64,000 nt of DNA. It comes from Nocardiopsis sp. FIRDI 009. Lineage in GTDB: Bacteria; Actinomycetota; Actinomycetes; Streptosporangiales; Streptosporangiaceae. The stretch spans positions 1 to 64,000 of the forward strand of contig NZ_QPNC01000009.1 of assembly GCF_003386285.1 (NCBI RefSeq), read 5' to 3'. This document shows positions 9,371-17,520 of the stretch, piece by piece. Both the position numbers and the translations under genes were made by a program. The notes beneath the pieces are model-generated. The model had not been told where the DNA came from and did no database searches. It worked only from the letters and a program-made list of their open reading frames with translations. How positions within the stretch are numbered: position 1 is the stretch's first letter; each line of letters opens with the position of its first letter.

Positions 9371-11199
9371 CAGTCCACCTCCTTGAGTGCCCGGCTCCGC
9401 CACAGGCTCACCACGGAGATCACCGAGACGATGACGAAGATCATCACCGACAGAGCGGCCGCGTACCCGTACTGGGCGGTGGCCTCGTTGAACGCCAACC
9501 GGTACGTGTAGGTGATGAGCAGGTCCGTCGCCCCGGCCGTGGAGTTGTCGGCGAAGAGCGGGCCGCCGCGGGTCAGCAGCCACACGGCGTTGAAGTTGTT
9601 GAAGTTGAACGCGAACACGGCGACCAGGATCGGGGTCATCGCCACCATGAGCAGGGGCAGCGTGACGTGCCGGAAGGACTGCCAGGCGTTCGCGCCGTCG
9701 ATGCGCGCCGCCTGTTGCAGTTCGCGCGGGATGGCCTGGAGCGCGCCCGTGGCCACGAGGAACATGTACGGGTAGCCGAGCCACACGTTGGTGAGGATGA
9801 CGGCGACGCGTGCGCTCCACGGGTTGCCGAACCAGTCCACGTCGAGCCCGAGCATGCGGTTGAACAGCCCGAAGTCGGTGTTGAACATGTCCCGCCACAG
9901 CAGGTACATGGCCAGCGAGCTCATGGCGTAGGGCAGGACCACCAGGATCCGGTACAGGACCTTGCCGCGCATGCGGGGCACGTGCAGGGTCAGTGCCACG
10001 GCCAGGCCCACCACGAAGACCAGGAACGTTACGGAGACGGCGAAGACGATGTTCCACACCAGGATGCCGAAGAACGACGTCGCGAAGGACGGGTTGAGCA
10101 GGAAGCGGGCGAAGTTGTCCAGGCCCACGTTCACCTGCCAGCCCTGCGGGAGCCGGTCGCCCTCCTCGTCGACGAACGCGCCGCGCTCGTCGTCGGCGGT
10201 GTAGACCCGCCCGGTCTCGGTGTCGGTCACGCAGTCGCACCCGGCGTCGTAGACGCGGACGGCGCTGCCCTCGAAGGCGGTCGACAGGCCGCTGGAGCGG
10301 ATGCCCGCACCGCTGTCGGTCGGGACCGCGAACTCCTCCAGCTCGTCGCTGCGCGTGTTGACCTGGGCCGGGGTGAGGATCGTGTAGCCGAACGCCTCGG
10401 TGACCCGGCCGGAGGCCGGGTCGACGGTGGCGCCGTCGAGGTCCTCCAGGCCGTCGGCCGTTCCGGCGTAGGTCTGCCCCTCGGAGTCGGTGAGCAGGAA
10501 GACCAGCGATCCCGTCTCGGGGTCGCCCGTGGTGGCGACCGTCAGGGCGTACTCCTCGGAGTCGGGCGCGCGGGTCACGGACATCGACTCGATGGAGCTG
10601 ATCGCCTGTTCCTTGCTCCCGCGGTGACCGTCGCTCATGTTGGTCACCGAGGTGCTCATCGTGTAGAGCACCGGGAGGATCTGGAAGGCCACCAGGAACA
10701 GCACACCGGGCACCAGGTACTTGGCCGGGACCGTGCGCCTGGACAGGTAGACGTAGTAGACCAGGCCCAGCACGGCGAGGACCAGCCCGATGCCGAGCCA
10801 GTTGTCGCCGAGGTAGAGGGGGAGCACCGCCCACGCGCCCAGGGCGGTGAACAGCCCCAACAGGCCGATCTTGACGACCCGTCCCGCCAGCGACCCGTCG
10901 CCGGCCCAGCGTCCGCCCGGCAGCGGTGGCCGGGAGGCACCGCGCCGCGGGCGTCCGTCGGCGGCGGTGGAGGGCGACGAAGAGGGGGGTGCTGCGGCCG
11001 AAGGCCGTCCGTTGAGGGCGGTGGAGGGCGACGAAGAGGGGGGTGCTGCGGCCGAAGGCCGTCCGTTGAGGGCGGTGGAGGGCGACGAAGAGGGGGGTGC
11101 TGCGGCCGAAGGCCGTCCGTTGAGGGCGGTGGAGGGCGACGGGCGGGCGGGCGCCCCCTGCTCGGGGGCGCCCTCCTTGCCGGAACCGGAGACCGTCAC
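9370..11199 (-). CDS. malF: Maltooligosaccharide ABC transporter permease MalF with repeat-expanded N-terminus
   Basis: A 609-residue permease. Residues 1-100 are an unusual hydrophilic extension: three perfect copies of the 18-residue PSTALNGRPSAAAPPSSS (22-75) plus a decayed fourth. Membrane helices begin near 110. A large extracytoplasmic loop of some 170 residues (SMSVTRAPDSEEYALTV onward) resembles the MalF P2 domain. The EAA loop is LQQAARIDGANAWQSFRH. Start GTG 11199 is two bases after the malE stop; there is no in-frame alternative near the first helix that would skip the repeats convincingly. With MalE and MalG it should import maltose or maltodextrins. The repeats are discussed separately. 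Confidence 0.92.
   Translation of the reverse strand: MTVSGSGKEGAPEQGAPARPSPSTALNGRPSAAAPPSSSPSTALNGRPSAAAPPSSSPSTALNGRPSAAAPPSSSPSTAADGRPRRGASRPPLPGGRWAGDGSLAGRVVKIGLLGLFTALGAWAVLPLYLGDNWLGIGLVLAVLGLVYYVYLSRRTVPAKYLVPGVLFLVAFQILPVLYTMSTSVTNMSDGHRGSKEQAISSIESMSVTRAPDSEEYALTVATTGDPETGSLVFLLTDSEGQTYAGTADGLEDLDGATVDPASGRVTEAFGYTILTPAQVNTRSDELEEFAVPTDSGAGIRSSGLSTAFEGSAVRVYDAGCDCVTDTETGRVYTADDERGAFVDEEGDRLPQGWQVNVGLDNFARFLLNPSFATSFFGILVWNIVFAVSVTFLVFVVGLAVALTLHVPRMRGKVLYRILVVLPYAMSSLAMYLLWRDMFNTDFGLFNRMLGLDVDWFGNPWSARVAVILTNVWLGYPYMFLVATGALQAIPRELQQAARIDGANAWQSFRHVTLPLLMVAMTPILVAVFAFNFNNFNAVWLLTRGGPLFADNSTAGATDLLITYTYRLAFNEATAQYGYAAALSVMIFVIVSVISVVSLWRSRALKEVD
10975..11136 (-). repeat. Three 54-bp tandem repeats inside malF
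   Basis: Three consecutive 54-bp units, identical as far as I can read, coding in frame for the 18-residue repeat in MalF. A degenerate fourth unit continues to about 10950. Each unit carries the hairpin core GGCCGAAGGCC. A further copy lies at 10-55. Because the period is a multiple of three, copy number can change without a frameshift. Confidence 0.95.
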
Positions 11200-11201
11200 G
11201 A

Positions 11202-12446
11202 CTACTCGCCGATCTGCTCGGAGATCGTCTGCGCGGCGGCCTCCATCGCCTCGCGCACGTCCCCGCCGCCGATGATCTCGGCCTGCGCGACGCCCAGCGG
11301 CTGCCAGGTCTCGCCCATCTCCGGGATGGACGGCATCGGCATGCCCTCGGCGCCCGCCTCGGCGATCGCGGCGACGTTGGGGTCGTCCGCGGAGACGGCC
11401 TCCAGGGCGTCGGCCTGGACCGGGACGCGCGGGTCGGCCTCGTACAGGCTGAGGATGAAGTCGGTGTCGGTGACGAGGGTGGTCACGAACTCCTCGGCGA
11501 GCGCGGAGTTGGCGCTGCCCTCGGTCACGAAGAAGCCCTGGTAACCGATGTAGGGCTGGGCGGGGCCGCCGTCCGCGAAGCCCGGGACGGGGCTGATCGC
11601 GTAGTCGATCCCGGACTCGTCGGCGCTGGCCAGGTCCCACGGGCCCGCGACGAGGAAGGCCGCCTCCTCGTCGAAGAACAGGCTGGCGTAGTTCTGGAGG
11701 GTGATGGAGCGGCGGAGCACGCCCTCGCCCGCCTCGCCGTACTCGGCGATCCGCTCCATGGCCTCGATCGACTCCTCGGTGCCGACGCCGAGGTCGCTCG
11801 GGTCCCAGGTTCCGGTGTCGTCCTGTCCGAACAGATAGCCGCCGGCGGAGGTGAACAGGGTGTTCATCCGGTAGGGGTCGCCCTCCTGGCCGACCGCCAT
11901 GGACAGGACCTCGCTGACCTCGCCGTCCTCCTTGAGCTGGGAGCCGACCTCGACCATCTCCTCGAAGGTCTGCGGGGCGTCCGGCGTGAGCGCGGTGTTG
12001 CGCAGCAGGAAGAGGTTCTCCTGGGCGTAGGGGACACCGAAGAGCTGACCGTCGAACGACATGGCCTCCAGGGAGGTCTCGTCGAGCAGGGCCGCCCGGT
12101 CCTGGGGCAGTTCGATCGGCTGGACGGCGCCGTTGCGCACCAGGTTGCCGGTCCAGTCGTGGGCCCCGATGAAGACGTCCGGGGCGTTGCCCGCCTGGTG
12201 GGCGTTGAGCACGTCCCCCTGCATGTCCTCGAAGGCCACGGTGTCCACGCTGACGTCGATCCCGTTGGCCTCGGAGAACTGCTCGGCCGAGGCCTGGACG
12301 GCGTCGGCCCGCTCGGGGTCGGTCCAGACGACGAGTTCTCCCTGGGCCGTGGTCTCACCACCGTCGCCCGTGTCGCCGCCGCAGGCGGTCGCCGCCAGTG
12401 CGATCGCGGCGAGACCTGCGAACGCCGGTGCGCTGCGGAATCTCAT
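11202..12446 (-). CDS. malE: Maltooligosaccharide-binding lipoprotein MalE
   Basis: A 414-residue extracellular solute-binding protein of family 1. The signal peptide ends in the lipobox LAATAC, so the mature protein is anchored by Cys at about residue 20. Typical segments are GELVVWTDPERADAVQ, APDVFIGAHDWTGNLVRNG and EEAAFLVAGPWDL. Start ATG 12446 lies directly before the signal peptide; the upstream frame is unrelated. It is first in the operon with malF and malG and is expressed from the promoter at 12534-12562, which carries LacI-type half sites. The ligand is inferred from the GH13 gene and regulator next to it. Confidence 0.93.
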   Translation of the reverse strand: MRFRSAPAFAGLAAIALAATACGGDTGDGGETTAQGELVVWTDPERADAVQASAEQFSEANGIDVSVDTVAFEDMQGDVLNAHQAGNAPDVFIGAHDWTGNLVRNGAVQPIELPQDRAALLDETSLEAMSFDGQLFGVPYAQENLFLLRNTALTPDAPQTFEEMVEVGSQLKEDGEVSEVLSMAVGQEGDPYRMNTLFTSAGGYLFGQDDTGTWDPSDLGVGTEESIEAMERIAEYGEAGEGVLRRSITLQNYASLFFDEEAAFLVAGPWDLASADESGIDYAISPVPGFADGGPAQPYIGYQGFFVTEGSANSALAEEFVTTLVTDTDFILSLYEADPRVPVQADALEAVSADDPNVAAIAEAGAEGMPMPSIPEMGETWQPLGVAQAEIIGGGDVREAMEAAAQTISEQIGE

Positions 12447-12533
12447 GGTGTCTTCCCTCCGGGAGGCCGTACAGATGGGGCGCGCACGTGCCGGGCCGGG
12501 AGCCTGGTGTGTCACAGCATGCGCGGTGATGTG

Positions 12534-12562
12534 ACATTAGCAATAACTTGCAAAGATTGAAA
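12534..12562 (-). promoter_or_regulatory. malE promoter with a LacI-type operator half site
   Basis: On the minus strand, TTTCAA and TAATGT are 17 bp apart, a good -35/-10 pair, 88 bases or more before malE. The spacer contains CTTTGCAAG (plus strand 12547-12555), and a second TTGCA lies at 12567-12571. The same CTTGC motif occurs before the regulator at 14366-14392. Related CTTGCA motifs are the known MalR targets in Streptomyces; binding here is inference. Confidence 0.6.
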
Positions 12563-12687
12563 GGTTTTGCAGACCCCGTGGATAAAGATGCGGAAACATC
12601 CGGGAAACAGGTCGGTGGACCACCGACGATGGGTGACGCGGGTGTCGCTCCGGGTCGTCTCCCCACGTCGTGGCCGAGCGGGACGGC

Positions 12688-12719
12688 GGGCGCGGTGCCG
12701 GGCGTCCGACACCGCGCCC
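12688..12719 (-). terminator. Terminator after the alpha-glucosidase gene
   Basis: A 10-bp stem, GGGCGCGGTG with CACCGCGCCC, and a 12-base loop, 10 bases past the stop of the GH13 gene and upstream of malE. Confidence 0.7.
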
Positions 12720-12728
12720 GCGCGGCGG

Positions 12729-14330
12729 CTAGGCCCGGAACCACACGGCCGTGTCGCCGGGCAACGTCAGCGATCCCCCGGCGGACCCCTCCACCGGACC
12801 GCTGGTGACGAGCACCTCGCCGGCCGCCGCGATCTCCACCGGCTCACCACCGAGGTTGACCGCGCACCGCAGACCCGGCTCGCGCTCGAAGTACAGCACG
12901 TGCTCCGGAGCGTCCAGCCAGGTCATGGAGCCGTCACCGAGCGCCTCCGACTCGCGCCGCAACCGCAGCGCGCGCTTGTACAGTTCCAGCGTCGAACCCT
13001 CGACACCGCGCTGGGCGGCACGGGAGAGCCCGCCCCACCCCTCCGGCATCGGCAGCCACGGCTCGGAACCCTCGGGTCCGAAACCGCAGGGGGAGGCCCC
13101 CTCCGTCCACGGCAGCGGAACCCGGCAGCCGTCACGGCCGCGCTCGGTGCGGCCCGAGCGCTCCCACGTGGGGTCCTGCAACGCCTCCTCGGGAAGGTCC
13201 GTGACCTCGGGAAGGCCCAGCTCCTCTCCCTGGTACAGGTAGACCGAACCGGGCAGGGCCAGCATGAGGAGCGTGGCGGCGCGCGCCCGGCGCAGTCCCC
13301 GTTCGCCCCCGCCGAAGCGGGTCGCGTGGCGGGTCACGTCGTGGTTGGACAGCACCCAGGTGGTCGTGGCGCCCACCGCCCCGTTGGCCGTCAGCGAGCG
13401 GTCGATGACCTCGCGCAGGCGGGCGGCCTCCCACGGCGCCGTCAGGTACTCGAAGTTGAACGCCTGGTGCAGCTCGCCGGGGCGCAGGTAGCGGGCGATC
13501 CGGTCGGCGTCCTCCACCCACGCCTCGGCCACCATGGCGCGGTCACCGGGGTACTCCGCGGCGATCGCGGCCCAGCGGCGGTAGATCTCGTGTACGCCGT
13601 CCTGGTCGAAGTAGGGCAGGGTCGTGCTGCCGTCGAGCAGGTCGGCCTTGGCGTCCCCGGCGATGTCGGGCAGGGCCGGGTCCTTGACCATGCCGTGCGC
13701 GACGTCGATCCGGAACCCGTCCACGCCGCGCTCCAACCAGAACCGCAGCACGTCGTCGAACTCGTCGTGGACCTCGGGGTTGGTCCAGTCGAAGTCGGGC
13801 TGTTCGGCGTCGAACAGGTGCAGGTACCACTGCTCCGGAGTGCCGTCGGGGCGCTTCAGGCGGGTCCAGGCCGGGCCGCCGAAGATCGACTTCCAGTTGT
13901 TGGGGGGCTCGTCGCCCTCGGGGCCCCGGCCGTCCCGGAACAGGTACCGGTCCCGCTCGGGGCTGCCCGGTTCGGCGGCCACGGCCTCGCGGAACCAGCG
14001 GTGCGCCGACGAGGAGTGGTTGGGCACGATGTCGATGATCACGCGGAGGCCGAGGTCGTGGGCGGCCGCGAGCAGGGCGTCGAAGTCCTCCAGGGTGCCG
14101 AAGCGCGGGTCGACGTCGCGGTAGTCGGCGACGTCGTACCCGCCGTCGGCGAGCGGGGAGACGTAGAAGGGCGTCAGCCAGATCGCGTCGACCCCCAGTT
14201 CGACGAGGTGGGGGAGGCGCTCGCGGATGCCGGCCAGATCTCCCTCCCCGTCGCCGTTGGAGTCGGCGAAGCTGCGCACGTAGATCTGGTAGATGGCGGC
14301 GTCGCGCCACCAGTGTGCCTGGAGCTCCAT
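12729..14330 (-). CDS. GH13 alpha-glucosidase (oligo-1,6/alpha-1,4-glucosidase type)
   Basis: A 533-residue cytoplasmic glycoside hydrolase with no signal peptide. The family regions are clear: [27 protein letters not shown] (I), GFRIDVAH with nucleophile Asp209 (II), VAEAWV with acid/base Glu269 (III) and LSNHD with Asp331 (IV). This fits intracellular alpha-glucosidases that hydrolyse imported maltooligosaccharides to glucose. It stands between malE and the divergent LacI gene, and the operator CTTGCGCAAG lies 36 bases upstream of its ATG. AglA in Streptomyces is the obvious comparison; exact linkage specificity cannot be read from sequence. Confidence 0.92.
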   Translation of the reverse strand: MELQAHWWRDAAIYQIYVRSFADSNGDGEGDLAGIRERLPHLVELGVDAIWLTPFYVSPLADGGYDVADYRDVDPRFGTLEDFDALLAAAHDLGLRVIIDIVPNHSSSAHRWFREAVAAEPGSPERDRYLFRDGRGPEGDEPPNNWKSIFGGPAWTRLKRPDGTPEQWYLHLFDAEQPDFDWTNPEVHDEFDDVLRFWLERGVDGFRIDVAHGMVKDPALPDIAGDAKADLLDGSTTLPYFDQDGVHEIYRRWAAIAAEYPGDRAMVAEAWVEDADRIARYLRPGELHQAFNFEYLTAPWEAARLREVIDRSLTANGAVGATTTWVLSNHDVTRHATRFGGGERGLRRARAATLLMLALPGSVYLYQGEELGLPEVTDLPEEALQDPTWERSGRTERGRDGCRVPLPWTEGASPCGFGPEGSEPWLPMPEGWGGLSRAAQRGVEGSTLELYKRALRLRRESEALGDGSMTWLDAPEHVLYFEREPGLRCAVNLGGEPVEIAAAGEVLVTSGPVEGSAGGSLTLPGDTAVWFRA

Positions 14331-14365
14331 GAACGGGGGTCCTTCCCAGTGGGCGTCTGCAACTT

Positions 14366-14392
14366 CTTGCGCAAGATTACCGCTTACTTGCG
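14366..14392. promoter_or_regulatory. LacI-type operator pair in the divergent glucosidase/malR region
   Basis: CTTGCGCAAG at 14366-14375 is a perfect palindrome, and a second CTTGCG half site begins 21 bp later at 14387, two helical turns away. They lie in the 97-bp gap between the glucosidase gene and malR, and match the motif near malE. Confidence 0.6.
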
Positions 14393-14427
14393 ATCATGTG
14401 ACGGCGATCTCGACTAGAGTTGTCCGC

Positions 14428-15519
14428 ATGGGTCCACGACTTGCCGACATCGCGCGGCACGCAGGCGTCAGCGAAGCGACGGTCTCGCGGGTGCTCAACG
14501 ACAAGCCCGGCGTCGGCAGCGACACCCGCAAGGCTGTCCTGACGGCGCTCGACGTCCTCGGCTACGAGCGGCCCGCGCGGCTGCGGCAGCGCTCGGCGGG
14601 GCTCGTCGGGATGGTCATCCCGGAGCTGGAGAACCCGGTCTTCCCGATGTTCGCCCAGGCGGCCGAGGGCGCCCTCGCCCAGCGCGGCTACACCCCGGTC
14701 CTGTGCACCCAGACCCCCGGCGGCATAACGGAGGACGAGTACGTGGAACTCCTGCTGGAGCGCAACGTCTCCGGCATCCTCTTCGTCTCCGGCCGCCACG
14801 CCGACACCTCCGCCTCCCACGAGCGCTACCAGGCCCTCGTCACCCGCCGCCTGCCCATCGTGCTCGTGAACGGGTACGCCGACACCATCCCCGCCGCCTT
14901 CATCTCCTGCGACGACCGGGAGGCGGGCCGCCAGGCCGTCAACCACCTGGTCGCCCTGGGGCACACGCGGATCGGCTTCACCAGCGGCCCGGAACGCTAC
15001 GTCCCCGTCCGCCGCAAGCTCGACGGCTACCGTCAGGCGCTGGCCCAGCACGGCCTGGACGGCGACGACCTGGTGGAACTGTCCCTGTTCGGCGTCGAGG
15101 GCGGCCACGCCGCGGCCGTCCGCCTCGTCGAGCGCGGCGTCACCGCGATGGTCTGCGGCTCCGACATGATGGCCCTGGGCGCCATCCGGGCCGCCCGCCA
15201 GCGCGGGCTGCGCGTCCCCGAGGACTTCTCCGTGGTCGGCTTCGACGACTCCCAGCTCATCGCGTTCACCGACCCGCCGCTGACCACGGTCCGCCAACCG
15301 GTCAACGCGATGGCCCTGGCGGCGGTCCGCGCCCTGTGCGACGAGATCGCCGGACACCCCGTCTCCCGCACCGAGTACCTGTTCGACCCCGAGCTGATCG
15401 TGCGCGGTTCCACTGCCGTCGCCCCGCCCCGCGCCACCGCCCCCGTCCAGGCCAGGGTGGCCTCCCCCGCCGACGCGGACGGCGCGCGCTCCGCCCGGGA
15501 GGCGGCCCCGCGCGGGTGA
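14428..15519 (+). CDS. LacI-family transcriptional regulator, likely maltose repressor
   Basis: A 363-residue regulator with an N-terminal LacI helix-turn-helix (RLADIARHAGVSEATVSRVL) and a periplasmic-binding-protein-like effector domain (GLVGMVIPELENPVFPMF, VVGFDDSQLIAFTDPPLTTV). Start ATG 14428 puts the helix-turn-helix four residues in. It is divergent from the glucosidase gene and flanked by CTTGC motifs. By position and family it should be the repressor of malEFG and the glucosidase, lifted by maltose or a maltodextrin, as MalR is in Streptomyces. The C-terminal 25 residues are an Ala/Arg tail beyond the domain. Confidence 0.88.
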   Translation: MGPRLADIARHAGVSEATVSRVLNDKPGVGSDTRKAVLTALDVLGYERPARLRQRSAGLVGMVIPELENPVFPMFAQAAEGALAQRGYTPVLCTQTPGGITEDEYVELLLERNVSGILFVSGRHADTSASHERYQALVTRRLPIVLVNGYADTIPAAFISCDDREAGRQAVNHLVALGHTRIGFTSGPERYVPVRRKLDGYRQALAQHGLDGDDLVELSLFGVEGGHAAAVRLVERGVTAMVCGSDMMALGAIRAARQRGLRVPEDFSVVGFDDSQLIAFTDPPLTTVRQPVNAMALAAVRALCDEIAGHPVSRTEYLFDPELIVRGSTAVAPPRATAPVQARVASPADADGARSAREAAPRG

Positions 15520-15605
15520 GGCCGTTCGCCGCGCCCGAGCCGGTGCGGCCGCATGGACGAGAAGGGACCGCGTGAGCACGCCCCCGGGTCGGTGACACTG
15601 GAGGT

Positions 15606-16838
15606 ATGCCTTCCGTTGCCCTCGACGGCGATCCCGTCCCGCGGACCGGGGACCTGCCCGCGTCCTCACTCGCCGAGCTCGGCGACCGGCCGCTCGGGTT
15701 CTACGTCCACGTCCCGTTCTGTGTCACGCGCTGCGGCTACTGCGACTTCAACACCTACACCGCCGACGAGCTGGTCTCGCGCGACGGCACCGCCACCGCT
15801 TCCCGAGAGACCTACGCCGACCAGGCGGTCGCCGAGGTCGAGCTGGCCGACCGCCTCCTGCGCGGCGACCGCCCCCGGGTGAGCACGGTGTTCGTCGGCG
15901 GCGGGACGCCGACCCTGCTCCCCGCCGAGGACCTGGGACGGATCGTCGCCGCGATCCGCGACCGCTTCGGCCTGGCCGCCGACGCCGAACTGACGACCGA
16001 GGCCAACCCGGAGACCGTCGACCCCGACTACCTGGCACGGTTGCGTGAGGCCGGGTTCACCCGGGTCTCCTTCGGCATGCAGAGCGCCCGACCGCACGTG
16101 CTGCGGATCCTGGAGCGCGGTCACACCCCGGGGCGGCCGGAGCGGTGTGTGGAGTGGGCCCGCGCGGCCGGGTTCGAGCACGTCAACCTCGACCTGATCT
16201 ACGGCACCCCCGGTGAGAGCGACGACGACTGGGCCGCCTCCCTGGCGGCCGCGGTCTCGGCCGCCCCCGACCACGTGTCGGCCTACTCGCTGATCGTGGA
16301 GGAGGGCACCCGTCTGGCCGCACGCGTCCGCCGCGGGGAACTGGCCGAACCCGACGACGACACGATGGCCGACCGCTACCTCATGGCCGACGAGGTCCTC
16401 GCCGAGGCCGGGTTCACCCCCTACGAGGTGTCCAACTGGGCGCGCGCCCCCGAGGGGCGCAGCAGGCACAACCTGCTGTACTGGACCGGCGGCCACTGGT
16501 GGGGCGTCGGCCCGGGCGCGCACAGCCACGTCGGCGGCACCCGGTGGTGGAACGTCAAGCACCCCGCCGCCTACGCCGCGCGGCTGGCGGCCGGATCGAG
16601 CCCCGGGCAGGCGCGTGAGGTGCTCACGGCCGAGGAGCGCCGGTTCGAGCGCGTTCTGCTGGAACTGCGGGTGGCGGACGGGTGCCCGCTGGAGCTGTTG
16701 GAGCCGCACGGACGGGCGGCGGCGCGGCGCTCCGTGGCGGAGGGCCTGCTCGACGCCGCCGCGCACGAGGCCGGACGCGCCGTCCTGACCCGCCGGGGAC
16801 GCCTGCTCGCCGACGCCGTGGTCCGGGACCTGACCTGA
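15606..16838 (+). CDS. hemW: Radical SAM heme chaperone HemW
   Basis: A 410-residue radical SAM protein. The cluster motif is C39-V-T-R-C43-G-Y-C46 and is not followed by the extra Cys of true HemN coproporphyrinogen dehydrogenases. It also has HNLLYW (HNxxYW), a signature of HemW, the heme-binding chaperone that delivers heme to membrane proteins. FVGGGTPTLL and TTEANPETV are standard. Start ATG 15606 follows GGAGG closely. It ends 16 bp from the convergent DUF4870 gene. Older annotations call this family coproporphyrinogen III oxidase. Confidence 0.93.
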   Translation: MPSVALDGDPVPRTGDLPASSLAELGDRPLGFYVHVPFCVTRCGYCDFNTYTADELVSRDGTATASRETYADQAVAEVELADRLLRGDRPRVSTVFVGGGTPTLLPAEDLGRIVAAIRDRFGLAADAELTTEANPETVDPDYLARLREAGFTRVSFGMQSARPHVLRILERGHTPGRPERCVEWARAAGFEHVNLDLIYGTPGESDDDWAASLAAAVSAAPDHVSAYSLIVEEGTRLAARVRRGELAEPDDDTMADRYLMADEVLAEAGFTPYEVSNWARAPEGRSRHNLLYWTGGHWWGVGPGAHSHVGGTRWWNVKHPAAYAARLAAGSSPGQAREVLTAEERRFERVLLELRVADGCPLELLEPHGRAAARRSVAEGLLDAAAHEAGRAVLTRRGRLLADAVVRDLT

Positions 16839-16854
16839 GTCCTCCGGGCGCGGA

Positions 16855-17475
16855 CTACTTCACCCAGTTGACGTTGAACGGGTAGCGGTACCACTCGCCC
16901 CGGTTGGCGGCCATGCCGCCGAGGATCCCCAGGACCAGGCAGACCACGGCGACGACCACCCACGTCAGGATGCCGATGAGCACGATCGTCAACAGCCAGG
17001 ACACCACGATGCCGATCGTGACGAGGATCTGGAAGTTGAGCGCCTGGACCGACTGGTCCCGGACGAACGGCGACTCGTCCTTCTTGACGAGGAACACGAT
17101 CAACGGGACGATCCAGCCGAACCCCGAGAAGAAGAACCCGGCCAACCCGCCGCCCAGGTGGGCGATCAGGCCCATCTGCCGTTCGGACTGGTTGGGTTGG
17201 CCGGTCGTGGCCGAGGAGGGCTCGAAGCCGCCCTGCGGGTATCCGCCGGGCGGGTAGCCCCCCTGCTGGTACCCGCCCGGCGCGTGGCCACCGGGAGGCG
17301 GACCGTAGCCGGGTTCCCCGCCGGGCGGACGGGCGCCCGGCGGAGGCCCGTACCCGGGCTGGCCGCCGCCCTGCGGACCGGGGGGCGGCGGCTGGCCGCC
17401 GGCCCCCTCCTGCCCCTGTTGCCGCCGCTCCCGGTCGTCGGGCTCCTCAGGAGGTGGCGTGTTCGGGTGCGACAT
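16855..17475 (-). CDS. DUF4870 membrane protein with Gly/Pro-rich N-terminus
   Basis: A 206-residue protein. Residues 1-95 are a Gly/Pro/Gln-rich disordered tail with PPGG and GYGPPPG repeats. Residues 96-206 are a DUF4870 domain with three to four membrane helices (GLIAHLGGGLAGFFFSGFGW, LIVFLVKKDESPFVRDQS). This family resembles Tic20 topology, but its bacterial role is unknown. It is the downstream gene of a tandem pair with 17521-18684, both ending in a YRYP-containing tail; 45 bp separate them, so co-transcription is likely. Confidence 0.85.
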   Translation of the reverse strand: MSHPNTPPPEEPDDRERRQQGQEGAGGQPPPPGPQGGGQPGYGPPPGARPPGGEPGYGPPPGGHAPGGYQQGGYPPGGYPQGGFEPSSATTGQPNQSERQMGLIAHLGGGLAGFFFSGFGWIVPLIVFLVKKDESPFVRDQSVQALNFQILVTIGIVVSWLLTIVLIGILTWVVVAVVCLVLGILGGMAANRGEWYRYPFNVNWVK

Positions 17476-17520
17476 GGCGGTGTCCCTTCGTGCTGACTCA
17501 CTCAGACACTGGCGGGGGGA

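Noticed and set aside
10950..11143. CRISPR-like direct repeats
   Set aside because: The 54-bp units are contiguous with no spacers and are read in frame as part of MalF.
15606..16838. Oxygen-independent coproporphyrinogen III oxidase (HemN)
   Set aside because: The cluster motif lacks the fourth HemN Cys and the protein has HNxxYW, both pointing to HemW.
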